Of a stretch of DNA of 64,000 nt, positions 1-8,534 are shown piece by piece. The notes under the pieces are model-generated. The model was not told where the DNA came from, made no database searches, and saw nothing but the letters and a program-made list of their open reading frames with translations. How positions within the stretch are numbered: position 1 is the first letter of the stretch; each line of letters starts with the position of its first letter. The translations under genes and the position numbers were made by a program. The DNA is taken from contig DAIOCN010000001.1 in the NCBI GenBank assembly GCA_036747295.1, positions 181,172 through 245,171 of the forward strand, written 5' to 3'. This DNA is from UBA4736 sp002404015. GTDB taxonomy: Bacteria; Chloroflexota; Dormibacteria; Dormibacterales; Dormibacteraceae.

Positions 1-1136
1 ATAACCTGGGTCTGGCCCCCCGTCGGCATGTAGTTCAGGTTCGAGTTCACGATCACGAAGTCGAAAAGGTTCTCGTTCACGTGCTGCTCAAGGACACTCA
101 TGTAGTCGCTGACGTTGAAGTTGTCGGTCTCGCCCTGCTGGCTGGCGACGTTGCACACGAAGACCTTCAGCGCCTGGGACTCCTTGATCGCATCCACCAT
201 GCCGTTGACCAGCAGGTTGGGCAGGATCGAGGTATAGAGGGAGCCGGGCCCCACCACGATCAGCTCGGCGTTGAGGATCGCAAGGGCCGCCTCGGGGTTG
301 AGGTCGGCGGCCCCGCGCAGGAAGACCTGGGTGATGGGCGCGTTCGACATCGGGATCTTGGACTCGCCCTCGACCAGCGAGCCGTTGACGCTGGCGACCA
401 GGGTCACGTCGTGCAGGGTGCTGGGGATGATGGCGCCCCGGACGGCGAGGACCCGGGCCGATTCCCGGAGCGCGTGCTCGAAGTTGCCTGTGACCTCGGC
501 CATGGCCATGATGAAGAGGTTCCCGAAGGAGTGGCCGTCCAGCGAGCCCTCCTTGAAGCGGTGGTTGAACAGGTCTTTGACCAGCGGCTCGGCGTCGGCC
601 AGCGCGACCAGGCACTGCCGGAAGTCGCCGGGGGGCAGGATCCGGTACTCCTCCCGAAGTCGCCCGCTCGAGCCGCCGTCGTCCGCCACCGTCACGATGG
701 CGGCCAGGTTCGCGCTGTACTCCTTGAGGCCGCGCAGAAGCGTGCTCATGCCGGTGCCACCGCCGATCGCGACCAGCCGGGGGCCCCGGTTGCGGGTGCG
801 GAACGTGTAGATCATCTCGGCCATGCTCCGCTCGCCGCCGGGCAGGAACGGGCCGATCACGCTTCGCTGGAGCATCACGAAGGAGAAGATGAGGAGGCCC
901 ACGCCGAAGACCCCGAAGATCATGGCGCGCAGGATCTTGGGCCAGAACTGGAGGGTGATGTAGTAGAAGACCTCGGGCAGCCCATTGGTCTGCGCGTAGA
1001 GGTCCTTCAAGGCGTAAGAGGCGCCGAGGTCGATGATCAGGATGGCGAACATCAGCAGCAGCAGCCAGCGCTTGACCTCGAGGCCGGGCTGCAGCCAGCG
1101 CAACCAGCCCGTGGACGACCGGATTCTCTTGGACAT
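1..1136 (-). CDS. yvcK: YvcK/CofD-family protein with N-terminal membrane anchor (3' end outside window)
   Basis: The reading frame starts at ATG 1136 and runs off the left edge, so about 378 codons are visible. Residues ~23-43 and ~71-90 are two hydrophobic segments. The nucleotide-binding core follows, with GGGTG at 125-129 and ADDGGSSGRLR at 151-161, then LPPGDFRQCLVALAD, all hallmarks of the YvcK (GlmR)/CofD fold. Family members bind UDP-sugars and influence cell-wall precursor synthesis and carbon use; the soluble B. subtilis form lacks the two membrane segments, so here the domain is probably tethered to the inner face of the membrane. A GGGGG stretch lies just upstream of the start. 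The family call is firm; the cellular role is inferred. Confidence 0.9.
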   Translation of the reverse strand, partial: MSKRIRSSTGWLRWLQPGLEVKRWLLLLMFAILIIDLGASYALKDLYAQTNGLPEVFYYITLQFWPKILRAMIFGVFGVGLLIFSFVMLQRSVIGPFLPGGERSMAEMIYTFRTRNRGPRLVAIGGGTGMSTLLRGLKEYSANLAAIVTVADDGGSSGRLREEYRILPPGDFRQCLVALADAEPLVKDLFNHRFKEGSLDGHSFGNLFIMAMAEVTGNFEHALRESARVLAVRGAIIPSTLHDVTLVASVNGSLVEGESKIPMSNAPITQVFLRGAADLNPEAALAILNAELIVVGPGSLYTSILPNLLVNGMVDAIKESQALKVFVCNVASQQGETDNFNVSDYMSVLEQHVNENLFDFVIVNSNLNYMPTGGQTQV

Positions 1137-1217
1137 CTACCCCCGTCCTTGCAACGCGTTTCGAGGGCGCTCGGTTACTCGCAACTGGTGGGTCCGGCGT
1201 CGTACCTTAGTCAAGAG

Positions 1218-1607
1218 ATGAAATTCTTCCGGCGCCTGCGGCGCTTGGCGAAGCTGGCCGGTGTGGGGCTCATGGTAGCCGCCATCTCGCAGGAGATGTC
1301 CAAGCCGGAGGCCGAGCGGACCTGGCACGGCCGGGTGTTCGGCTTCGTCCCCTACGACTTCCGGCCGCCGAGCTGGGACCGGATCCGGGCCTCCTACTGG
1401 AACTCGGACGACGACCGGCTCTTCACGGACCGGGTGTTCGGCGTGGGGTGGGCCCTGAACCTCTACCAGGCGCGTCTTCTGCTTCAGGGTGCGTTCGACT
1501 CACTGATGGGAGGGTCGGGAGCTGGAGGAGATCCCGAACCCGTGCGCCGAATGCCCACCTCGCGCAGGTCAGGGCCTAAGAAGAGCGCTTCCTCAGGAAC
1601 TCGATAG
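1218..1607 (+). CDS. small DUF5808-like protein
   Basis: A 129-residue protein starting at ATG 1218. The first ~25 residues are basic then hydrophobic (MKFFRRLRRLAKLAGVGLMV), a possible membrane anchor. The middle has the pattern YDFRPPSWDRI, YWNSDDDRLFTDRVFGVGW, which resembles DUF5808, a short uncharacterised domain found next to membrane segments in actinobacteria and relatives. A TACCTT hexamer at 1203-1208 sits 9 bp before the start, consistent with a leaderless transcript. It diverges from yvcK, and its last 32 bp overlap the convergent S9 peptidase gene. No function is known to me. Confidence 0.7.
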   Translation: MKFFRRLRRLAKLAGVGLMVAAISQEMSKPEAERTWHGRVFGFVPYDFRPPSWDRIRASYWNSDDDRLFTDRVFGVGWALNLYQARLLLQGAFDSLMGGSGAGGDPEPVRRMPTSRRSGPKKSASSGTR

Positions 1608-3339
1608 CCGTCCCGTAGGCCTTGACCCGGTTGGCATGGCGCGTGATGCCGTGGCCCTCGTCGTCGAAGATCATCAGCTCTGACCCGGGTACGGCGCGCG
1701 CGATCTGCTCGGCTTCGCTGACCGGCACGCGGATGTCGTTGCGGCCATGGATGACCATCAGCGCGGCCTTGATGGTGGCGGCTCGGGTGATGGGGCTGAA
1801 CTCCCGCAGAAATGTGGCGTCGGGCTCCTGGTCGGGATCGCCGTACTCAGTGGCGCGCAGGTCGCGCCGCCAGCCGCTCGTGTTCTTGAAGAAGGTGTGC
1901 CAGTCGGCGATGCCGACGATGTCCACCCCGGCGTCCCACAGGTCCGGGTCCTCGACCAGCACGGCGAGGGTCATGAACCCGCCGTAGGACCCGCCCATGG
2001 CGGCGACCCTCGTCGCGACGCCTGTCCGCTTCAGATGGCGGGCGGCCTCGCAGCCGTCCCGCACGGAGTCCCAGCGCCTCTCGCGGTCGTCCATCGAGAA
2101 GTAGTGGCGGCCGTACCCGGTGCTGCCCCGCACGTTGGGAGCCAGGACGTCGAAGCCGGCCGCGACCAGGCTGGAGACCTGGGGGACGAAGCTGCCCCTG
2201 GACTGGCTCTCGGGGCCTCCGTGGAAGTAGACGACGGTCGGCTTCGGCCTGTCGTCCGACCGGTAGAGGAGGGCCGGGATCTCCAACCGGTCGAAGCTCC
2301 GGTAGGTCATCTCGACGGGCTCGACAAGGCCCCGCAGGGGCGCCCCGCCGGCAAACGTCCAGCGGGTGGGAGGGGCGCCTTCGCGGATCTCGTAGATCTC
2401 GGCGGGGCTGGTCGCGCTCTCCCAGGCGACGAACAGCGAGGCGCCATCGGGGCTCCAGGCCATGTGCTCTGCCGGGTCCGAGGTGTTGTCGCTGTACACC
2501 AGGCCTCTGGGGAGGATCGGCCGGGCCACCTCGACGCCGCGGGCGACGTCCAGGACCCGGATCGAGTCGTAAGCGCCCTCGTTGACCGCGATCGCCACAC
2601 GCTCGCCGGCAGGATCGGCGACCACCGCCCGCACGTCGTGCCCCTCGTCAACCAGTCTCCTGGCGGGCTGGTACTGGGCGTCCAGCTCTACGAGGTTCAG
2701 GAACTCGGAGCCCAGGTCGGTCACGGCCAGCCGGGTGCCGGCCACCCAGAGCAGGTCCTCGACCAGGCCGGCCTCCTCGAGGATCCGGCGCGGCTCGCCG
2801 CCTTTCTCGAGGAGGTACACCTCGGCGGCCGTCGGCCGGAGGATGTGCCGGACGGCGGTCGTCTGGCCGTCCGGGTGCCAGCCCAGGAACTGCCAGGCTC
2901 CGCCCGGCTGGGCCCAGTCCTCGATGTGGCCGGTCTCCGGGTCGAGCACCGCCAGGACGAAGTCGCGCTGGCCTCCCGGGTTGTAGTTGAGGGCGGCTCG
3001 GCGGCCGCCGGGAGCGAGCCGGACGCCGCCGTGGATGGCGCGGCTGTCGGTCGTCAGAGGCTTCAGTTCGCCCTCCGGCTGCAGCAGGGAGAGCTGCCAG
3101 GTCTCGTTGCCATCCAGGTCGTGGCGGACCAGCAGTCCGAAAGGCGTCTCGCCGACCGGCAGGAGCCGCTGCTGGGTCGCCGCCAGCCGCAGCGGCCAGC
3201 CGCCCGGCCGCTCGCTGCGGAAGGTCTGCGAGAAACCGGCGAGGTCGGACGCGAAGACCAGCCCCTCAGCGGTCGGCAGGGGGCGGTAGGCGCGCGCCGT
3301 CGACAGCAGCTGTTCGGGCGTCGCCCCCGACGAGGTCAT
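1576..3339 (-). CDS. S9-family serine peptidase (prolyl oligopeptidase / acylaminoacyl peptidase type)
   Basis: A 587-residue protein. The N-terminal ~330 residues have repeated WSPDG/W-type strands of a beta-propeller; the C-terminal ~240 form the alpha/beta-hydrolase. The triad is visible as Ser451 in GGSYGG, Asp535 in HGRNDIRVP and His563 in DEGHG. HGGP near residue 370 forms the oxyanion region. No signal peptide is seen, so it is probably a cytoplasmic peptidase that removes residues from short peptides or acyl-peptides. It starts at ATG 3339 with TAGCCT (3346-3351, minus strand) 6 bp upstream, another leaderless-looking start. Substrate preference cannot be read from the sequence. Confidence 0.92.
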   Translation of the reverse strand: MTSSGATPEQLLSTARAYRPLPTAEGLVFASDLAGFSQTFRSERPGGWPLRLAATQQRLLPVGETPFGLLVRHDLDGNETWQLSLLQPEGELKPLTTDSRAIHGGVRLAPGGRRAALNYNPGGQRDFVLAVLDPETGHIEDWAQPGGAWQFLGWHPDGQTTAVRHILRPTAAEVYLLEKGGEPRRILEEAGLVEDLLWVAGTRLAVTDLGSEFLNLVELDAQYQPARRLVDEGHDVRAVVADPAGERVAIAVNEGAYDSIRVLDVARGVEVARPILPRGLVYSDNTSDPAEHMAWSPDGASLFVAWESATSPAEIYEIREGAPPTRWTFAGGAPLRGLVEPVEMTYRSFDRLEIPALLYRSDDRPKPTVVYFHGGPESQSRGSFVPQVSSLVAAGFDVLAPNVRGSTGYGRHYFSMDDRERRWDSVRDGCEAARHLKRTGVATRVAAMGGSYGGFMTLAVLVEDPDLWDAGVDIVGIADWHTFFKNTSGWRRDLRATEYGDPDQEPDATFLREFSPITRAATIKAALMVIHGRNDIRVPVSEAEQIARAVPGSELMIFDDEGHGITRHANRVKAYGTAIEFLRKRSS

Positions 3340-3406
3340 GTCGGCAGGCTACTTCTCCACGGTTGTGCAGTGCTTGTGGAAAACGGGTGGGCCGGGAGGC
3401 GGTGGC

Positions 3407-3412
3407 TAGAAT
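3407..3412 (+). promoter_or_regulatory. -10-like element of the tRNA-Gln gene
   Basis: TAGAAT lies 14-19 bp before the mature tRNA 5' end, a suitable place for a -10 box. No convincing -35 hexamer is found 16-18 bp further upstream. Confidence 0.4.
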
Positions 3413-3425
3413 AGGTCGGGCTCTT

Positions 3426-3500
3426 TGGGGAGTGGCCAAGCGGTAAGGCGCCTGACTCTGGATCAGGAGATCGAAGGTTCAAATCCTTCCTCCCCAGCCA
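3426..3500 (+). tRNA. tRNA-Gln (anticodon CTG)
   Basis: A 75-base cloverleaf. The 7-bp acceptor stem TGGGGAG (3426-3432) pairs with CTCCCCA (3490-3496). The anticodon stem CCTGA (3451-3455) pairs with TCAGG (3463-3467) around loop CTCTGGA, giving anticodon CTG (3458-3460). The T arm is GAAGG TTCAAAT CCTTC. The discriminator is G3497, and the terminal CCA (3498-3500) is encoded in the DNA. It reads glutamine codon CAG. Confidence 0.96.
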
Positions 3501-3747
3501 GCGCACCGTACTGGGGTCAAATCGTATTCGAATCCCCACTGATAGTCCCTTGCGCTCAGCGCGGCTGATAGCACGCCGCGAGTCCGGGCTCAAGCCGTGC
3601 TCACGTTTGAACAACAAGTAATCGAGTGCCGGCCGACCCGATTGCCCTCGATCGTATGCCGCGCGACTCACCTCTGCGGGGCCAACCGCGTTAGTCCGTC
3701 CCGGGGACGGGGAAAGGGATCGGACTTTTTGGCGACGCTCCCGAGCG
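3501..3747. other. intergenic stretch without a gene
   Basis: These 247 bases between tRNA-Gln and the convergent surface-protein gene are less GC-rich than their surroundings, and I see no credible gene. At 3514-3538 the sequence GGGGTCAAAT, a short spacer, then TTCGAATCCCC resembles the T-arm end of a tRNA. It may be a decayed tRNA end or an old integration scar. No integrase or matching second copy is present. Confidence 0.4.
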
Positions 3748-4842
3748 CTACTGCATGAAGGCGAACACGTCGACCACCACGTGGGTCGTGTCTGTACCTG
3801 CGTTGAGGCCGATGAAGATCGAGATCTTGCCCGCGTTGGCGCCTACCCCGAACCCGACCAGGAAGCTGTTGCCCCACGCGAACACGGTGCCGGCCTGTGC
3901 GAAGTTGAGGCTCGAGACCACCGGCCGCGTGGTGCCCGCCGGGAAGATCGTGAGGAAGCCGCCGCTGGTGTAGGCGACCGCAACGATGTTGCCCATGAAT
4001 CCGATCGCGTCGAGCGGAATGCCGCCCGTGCCGGCGATCGTCCAGGTGTACGTCTGGCCCTGCATGAGCGGCCCGGTGATTCCGCCGACGATGGGCCCGA
4101 CGGCCGTGTCCGTGTTGATGACGCGGGCTGGCGCGAAGGGGGTGCCGTCACCCGAGGGGTTGTCGACGCGCAGAGTGTTCATCCGCTTCCACGCTGCCGC
4201 GCCGGCGCCGGCCGCTCGCGATGCGAAGACCGCACCGGTGCCGTCGCGAACGAGCTCGTGCTGGTTGGGTGTGAAGGGCGGCGCGCCGGTCGTGGTGTTG
4301 GCGACCTGCATGATGCGGCCCTGGCCCAGGGCGGCGAGCTCGATGCCCGTCACGGTCGTGCCGACCACGCCGTAGCCGGCGTCGGCGACACCGTGGACGC
4401 CGATCCCGGTGGCCGCGGTGGCCGCCAAGGATGAGATGCCGTCAGAGTTGGCGTTCGGCGACCCGTGGACGACCAGAGCGGCTCCGGTTGCTGAGGGCGT
4501 CGTGGCCGCACCCTGTGCGTGCACGAACAGCAGTGGCTCCGGGTCGGTCGCAGCGGTCGCCCCCAGGGCGGTGGTGGCTCCGGCGTCGTTGATGTTCCCG
4601 AGCACCACGTTGCCGCCCGTGACGGCTGCCGCCGGCACGACCCCGCCGACTGCGGCCGCACCGGCTCCCAGGAGCGCGGCTCCGCCCAGGCGCATCAGCT
4701 GGCGGCGGCTGGGCGTCCGGTCGGCCTTGGCGCCTGTCGCGGCGGCCGGGGCCGATTCCAGCTCGCTGATACGTGCCCCCAGCGTGGTGACCTGGCCTGC
4801 CAAAAGCTCGATCTCCGCTCGCATCTCGTCCAGCTCGCCCAT
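3748..4842 (-). CDS. Tat-type exported surface protein, uncharacterised
   Basis: I place the start at ATG 4842 because AGGAGGGG lies just upstream; longer in-frame extensions are low-complexity Arg/Gly/Ala. The protein is 364 residues. Residues 1-35 form a short heptad-like helix (MGELDEMRAEIELLAGQV). Next is SRRQLMRLGG followed by a hydrophobic Ala/Gly stretch, a twin-arginine-like signal. The mature part is rich in Ala, Gly and Thr with beta-strand repeats, and ends in a domain with FLTIFPAGTTRPVVSSLNF and VVVDVFAFMQ, as in many actinobacterial and chloroflexotal secreted proteins. Probably exported and cell-surface; biochemical role unknown. Confidence 0.7.
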   Translation of the reverse strand: MGELDEMRAEIELLAGQVTTLGARISELESAPAAATGAKADRTPSRRQLMRLGGAALLGAGAAAVGGVVPAAAVTGGNVVLGNINDAGATTALGATAATDPEPLLFVHAQGAATTPSATGAALVVHGSPNANSDGISSLAATAATGIGVHGVADAGYGVVGTTVTGIELAALGQGRIMQVANTTTGAPPFTPNQHELVRDGTGAVFASRAAGAGAAAWKRMNTLRVDNPSGDGTPFAPARVINTDTAVGPIVGGITGPLMQGQTYTWTIAGTGGIPLDAIGFMGNIVAVAYTSGGFLTIFPAGTTRPVVSSLNFAQAGTVFAWGNSFLVGFGVGANAGKISIFIGLNAGTDTTHVVVDVFAFMQ

Positions 4843-5087
4843 CTCCCCTCCTGGATTTCGCGTTGTCAAGGCCGGCGCTTCGGCGCCTGCGCGGCCGGTG
4901 GTCGCGTCGTGGCCGCCCGGCGCGCGCCCGGCCTGGCCGTCGGCCGCGCCACGGCCGCCGCCGCGGCCGGCGGTGCCGAGCCGCTGGTCTTGCGGGGCGG
5001 CGCCTGGGCCGCCGGGATTCTCTGCTCTGCCATGTTCGCCTGTCGTTGAATGCTCGCACATGAGACGGGCTTGCGGACGCCTGTCAG

Positions 5088-6278
5088 TTAGGCCGGCCGC
5101 TCCAGGGGATCGCCGTCCGCCACCAGCAGCACCGTCAGGAAGCGCGCCGGGTCTCGGCCCATGTTCGTGACCTGGAGCGGCGTGTTCCCGAACACCAGGG
5201 CGGCCTGTCCGGGGCCTAGGTCGGCGTTGCCCGTACCCGATTCGAAGTGGACGCGTCCGGTCATCACGAAGACTGTCTCGATCCCCGTCGAGCGGTGGTG
5301 CGCCGCGCGTGACAGGGCGCCCAGGCTGGTGCTGGTCATCACGAACTGATAGACGCCGGGCGGCAGCGAGGGCAGGTCCTTGCCTTCGTAGGCGGAGGCC
5401 AGTCCGGCCGGCAGCGGGGTGCCAGCGCTCGTGAGCATCGCCTGATACCAGTCCGCGGCGCCGCGCGCGTCATGCGTCTGCTTGCCGGCCGGCAGGAACG
5501 CGCCGTCGCCGGCCGCGATCTCCACGATCCCGACCTGCTGTGAACCTGACGCCTGGTAGATCAGCGCCGGCGGCGCGCTGTGCTCGAGATGTTGGCCGCC
5601 GGCCAGCGTCCCCCGCGCGATCACGACCCGGGCCGTCCCATCGGGCAGGCTGGGTACGGTGCCGCGCGCCACCGTTCTGACGGTGGGTGGCTGCGCTGAG
5701 GCGGCGGGGGAGGAGGTGAAGTGCTGGCCGCTGGAGCCGGCCGCGTCCACCAGGGGATTGATCGGCCGGAAGGCGTCGAAAAACGCGTTCCCGGCGGCGA
5801 GCGCCGCCACCACGACGGCCACGCTCGTGATGGCCATCCGGCCGCCGGGCGACCGCCAGACGGGGAGCAGCGCCGCCGGGGCCGCCGACGGCCGCAGCAC
5901 GCGCACGGCGCAGGTCACGACGACCGTAACCAGCGCCAGCCACATGGGCACGGTGAGGAACACGGTGCTGCTCAGCTGGTGGTTGGTGAAGTCGTGCAGG
6001 GTGGGCTGGGTGAGGGTCGCAAGGCCGCCGATGGCAGGCACCGCCAGCCCAACCCACTCCAGGCGCCGGCCTCCCAAGCCCCGCCGGCGCGCCGCCAGCA
6101 GTGCGGCCGCGGCGGCCGCCGCCAGCAGGAGACCCAGGACGGCCACCGCCCACGGGGCCTCGCGCAGGAGCTGGGGGCTGCCGTGCACCAGCACCGGCAC
6201 CAGGGCCAGCAGGCAGAGCGCGACGATCCCATAGGCGGCGGCCAGGATGGTCTTGGCGCGATCGGTTGGCGTCGTCAT
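5088..6278 (-). CDS. membrane protein with C-terminal cupin domains
   Basis: A 396-residue protein. Five hydrophobic segments lie at about residues 10-35, 41-65, 75-94, 102-128 and 146-169. The remaining ~220 residues look like two cupin beta-barrels: the first around GGQHLEHSAPPALIYQASG, the second around SRAAHHRSTGIETVFVMTG and ending FGNTPLQVTNMG. His-rich strands suggest a metal site in the second cupin. Such fusions may sense or bind a small ligand outside the membrane, but I cannot name one. It diverges from the FN3 protein gene at 6350, with 71 bp between the starts. Confidence 0.7.
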   Translation of the reverse strand: MTTPTDRAKTILAAAYGIVALCLLALVPVLVHGSPQLLREAPWAVAVLGLLLAAAAAAALLAARRRGLGGRRLEWVGLAVPAIGGLATLTQPTLHDFTNHQLSSTVFLTVPMWLALVTVVVTCAVRVLRPSAAPAALLPVWRSPGGRMAITSVAVVVAALAAGNAFFDAFRPINPLVDAAGSSGQHFTSSPAASAQPPTVRTVARGTVPSLPDGTARVVIARGTLAGGQHLEHSAPPALIYQASGSQQVGIVEIAAGDGAFLPAGKQTHDARGAADWYQAMLTSAGTPLPAGLASAYEGKDLPSLPPGVYQFVMTSTSLGALSRAAHHRSTGIETVFVMTGRVHFESGTGNADLGPGQAALVFGNTPLQVTNMGRDPARFLTVLLVADGDPLERPA

Positions 6279-6349
6279 GGTTGGTCGTCTATTGAGGGCA
6301 ATCGAACTCTAGAATGTGATCTTCACGGCGGGCATCACTTAGGGGCGCG

Positions 6350-7573
6350 ATGAGGCGTACTCGGTTCGGCTGGCTGATCGTAACCGCCCTCGCCGCTGCG
6401 GTGGCTTTCCTGCTGCCCTCGCTCGCCGCCAACGGGGTTGCGCCTCGCGCGTCCGTCATGGCCTACCTGGTGCCCGACCCCTTCATCGACGCACCTGCAC
6501 CCGCTGCCCCGCCCGCCGCGGCCCCGGCACCGGCCCGAACCAGCGCCCGGAACACGGCTGTGACTGCGCCGACAGGCTCCGGACCCACGCCGCCGGGAGG
6601 CGTCACCGTCGTGCCCACCGGCGGCGACGGGACGTGCCCCTGCGTGGCCGCCGCCGGGGGCCGCACGGTGCACTACACCAACCTGGTGCCGGCTTCCTAC
6701 CGCGACCTGTACTGGGGACCGGCCGACGTCAACGGCGTCCAGCTCGCGTTCGACGGCACCGCCGACGCCCCCGGCGAGACACTCACGTACGCACCCGGTA
6801 GCACGGAGCCCACGGGAGCCGCCACCTGGAACGGCAGCGCCACGTTCACCGGCAGCGCCACCCCGGTGCAGACCCGTTTCCGGCTCCAGATCACCGCCCC
6901 CGGCGGCACGGTCGCGCTGGTTCCCGCCGGTTCCGTGGGTGTCGTCAACGGCTCGGTGGTCGCCCACATCACAGGCACCTCGTTCGACGTCCAGGTTTTC
7001 TTCGAGGCTACGGCGGCCTTCCAGCCGGCGCGCACGGTCTTTGACACCACGCCGATGAACGGCAGCAGCCCCACCCTCACCACCCTGCTGCTCAACTCCT
7101 TCAACTCCGGGTTCTGGTGGACGCTGCCCACCGCGCCCACCGCCGCCGCAGGCGTCGCCGGGAGCGGGACCAACCAGGGCGCCTCGCTCTCCTGGACGGC
7201 CCCTGCCGACGACGGTGGCCGCCCCGTGACCGGCTACGTTGTCACCCCCTACATCGGCGCCACCGCGCAGACTCCGATCACGCTCAGCGATCCCGCCACC
7301 ACGGCCACGGTCGGCGGGCTGACCAACGGCACCGCCTACACGTTCACCGTCGCGGCCATCAACTCAGTAGGCACCGGCGCGCCGTCCGCGCCCTCGGGAC
7401 CAATCACGCCCAACGCCTCGCCGGCCCGCCCGCCGGCCACCGCGGCCCCCTCGCCGAGCCCCAGCGCCGACTTGAAGGGCCGGCCCACGGCGGCCCCGGC
7501 ACCCAGTCCCTCGAGCTCGCCCGACCTGAACGGCCGGCCCACGCCGCAGCCGGCGCCCAGCCGCTCGCCCTGA
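6350..7573 (+). CDS. secreted protein with fibronectin type III domain and Pro-rich tail
   Basis: A 407-residue protein. Residues 1-26 are a signal peptide (MRRTRFGW, then a hydrophobic core). A Pro/Ala linker covers ~45-75. A beta-rich region with Gly-Ser-Thr repeats runs to ~255. Residues ~262-350 form a fibronectin type III domain (SLSWTAPADDGGRPVTGYVV and GTAYTFTVAAINSVG). The tail repeats a Pro-Ser-Ala unit with DLKGRPT and DLNGRPT, typical of cell-wall-spanning linkers. There is no LPXTG motif or enzyme motif. Probably exported and extracellular; ligand unknown. Confidence 0.75.
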   Translation: MRRTRFGWLIVTALAAAVAFLLPSLAANGVAPRASVMAYLVPDPFIDAPAPAAPPAAAPAPARTSARNTAVTAPTGSGPTPPGGVTVVPTGGDGTCPCVAAAGGRTVHYTNLVPASYRDLYWGPADVNGVQLAFDGTADAPGETLTYAPGSTEPTGAATWNGSATFTGSATPVQTRFRLQITAPGGTVALVPAGSVGVVNGSVVAHITGTSFDVQVFFEATAAFQPARTVFDTTPMNGSSPTLTTLLLNSFNSGFWWTLPTAPTAAAGVAGSGTNQGASLSWTAPADDGGRPVTGYVVTPYIGATAQTPITLSDPATTATVGGLTNGTAYTFTVAAINSVGTGAPSAPSGPITPNASPARPPATAAPSPSPSADLKGRPTAAPAPSPSSSPDLNGRPTPQPAPSRSP

Positions 7574-7645
7574 TCCGCGGGCTGCCCAGCCGGCGGCTCC
7601 CAACTCTTTGCAGGGGGTCGTGAACCCCACCGTTAGACTCGCCGG

Positions 7646-8335
7646 ATGGGCAACGACAACCCGAACCAGCCGGCCTGGCTGAAGGGCGTGGCGCAGCCTC
7701 CCTCCATTGCCGAGCAGCCGCTCACGGAGGCTCCGCGAACGATGAAGGACTACGCAGCCTGGTACGCGTGGGCAAGGGCGCACGAGGCAGACCCGGTCCG
7801 CTGCCACCTGGCCGCCCAGGCGGCGGTCAGCGCCGTCCAGCAGGGCCGGGACCGGAACGCCGCCGCCCAGGAGGCGCAGGCCTTCGCGGCCGGCGCGTCG
7901 GCCGGCTCGGTCCCCCAGGCGGACCCCCGCACCCAGGGCTACGCCGCCTGGTACGCCGCCGGCCTTCACCAGGTCAAGCTGGACGCCGACCACGCCCACC
8001 GCTTCGCGTACGGGGCGCTCCTCGCCCAGGAACGCGGGCTCGACCAGCAGGTCGCGGCCCAGGCCGGGATGGCGTCGGCCGGGCTGGCTCGCGCCGGCGC
8101 CAGCCGCGGCTGGTGGGGCGACCCGGCCATCCGCTCGGTGCTGCTGGGCGTGATCAGCCTGGGGGCCTTGCTCTTCCTGCCCTTCTACTTCGTGATCCTG
8201 CCCGTCTTCGGGATCCTCTCCGCCCTGCGCTCCCTGAACTCACCCCGCCTGCCCATCGCGGTGATCGGCCTGGCGCTCAACGGCGCGGCCATCCTCATCA
8301 CCGTCGCCGGCTTCCTGGGAGTGCGGCTCTTCTAA
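7646..8335 (+). CDS. uncharacterised protein with two C-terminal membrane segments
   Basis: A 229-residue protein. The N-terminal 150 residues are Ala-rich helices with two similar units: YAAWYAWARAHEADPVRCHLAAQAAV and YAAWYAAGLHQVKLDADHAHRF. This suggests an internal duplication. Two membrane helices follow at ~165-195 and ~203-227. The start is ATG 7646 with TAGACT at 7634-7639, 6 bp upstream. Its TAA stop lies inside the 9-bp duplication flanking repeat copy R1. No family recognised. Confidence 0.7.
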   Translation: MGNDNPNQPAWLKGVAQPPSIAEQPLTEAPRTMKDYAAWYAWARAHEADPVRCHLAAQAAVSAVQQGRDRNAAAQEAQAFAAGASAGSVPQADPRTQGYAAWYAAGLHQVKLDADHAHRFAYGALLAQERGLDQQVAAQAGMASAGLARAGASRGWWGDPAIRSVLLGVISLGALLFLPFYFVILPVFGILSALRSLNSPRLPIAVIGLALNGAAILITVAGFLGVRLF

Positions 8336-8520
8336 GCCGGGGATCCACCGATCCACGACGGCGCCTTGGCGCCCATGCACACCATCTCGCGGCCCGGCTT
8401 CTGCGCTCCTCGTTCCCGCAGCGCCGCTGCGCTCACTGCGGTGCTCGGCGCCGGACCACGATCTGGCGCACCTGGACACCAATTCGCTCGCCGCAAATCG
8501 GTGGATCCAGGCTAAGCCGG
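8332..8520. mobile_element. MITE-like inverted-repeat element, copy R1, with 9-bp target duplication
   Basis: The element occupies 8341-8511. Its ends are GGATCCACCGAT (8341-8352) and the exact inverse ATCGGTGGATCC (8497-8508). CTAAGCCGG occurs directly on both sides (8332-8340 and 8512-8520), as expected for a 9-bp target-site duplication. Read on the minus strand, the interior aligns with copies at 48003, 25857 and 59453: CGGCGAGCGAATTGG, GTCCAGGTGCGCCAGAT and a central hairpin (CGCAG loop CTGCG at 8417-8431). It encodes no transposase, so any movement would be in trans. Confidence 0.8.
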
Positions 8521-8534
8521 CGAACCGCCCGGGG

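Noticed and set aside
81..1217. A long plus-strand frame opposite yvcK, rich in Asp, Gly, Val and His
   Set aside because: It is the antisense shadow of the YvcK coding strand in a GC-rich genome; only its last 129 codons (from ATG 1218) look like a real protein.
3354..3382. TTCTCCACG and TTGTGGAAAA as DnaA boxes or a replication origin
   Set aside because: Only one near-match (TTTTCCACA on the minus strand) is present, with no cluster of boxes, no AT-rich unwinding region and no dnaA or dnaN gene.
3336..3671. A 111-residue frame on the minus strand with GRKDLNLRSPDPESGALPLG
   Set aside because: It is the translation of the tRNA-Gln gene read backward, a well-known false protein. It also crosses the promoter region of the S9 peptidase gene.
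8341..8511. A CRISPR repeat or a tRNA-like element
   Set aside because: There are only four dispersed single copies, no spacers and no cas genes. The ends and target duplication fit a transposable element better.
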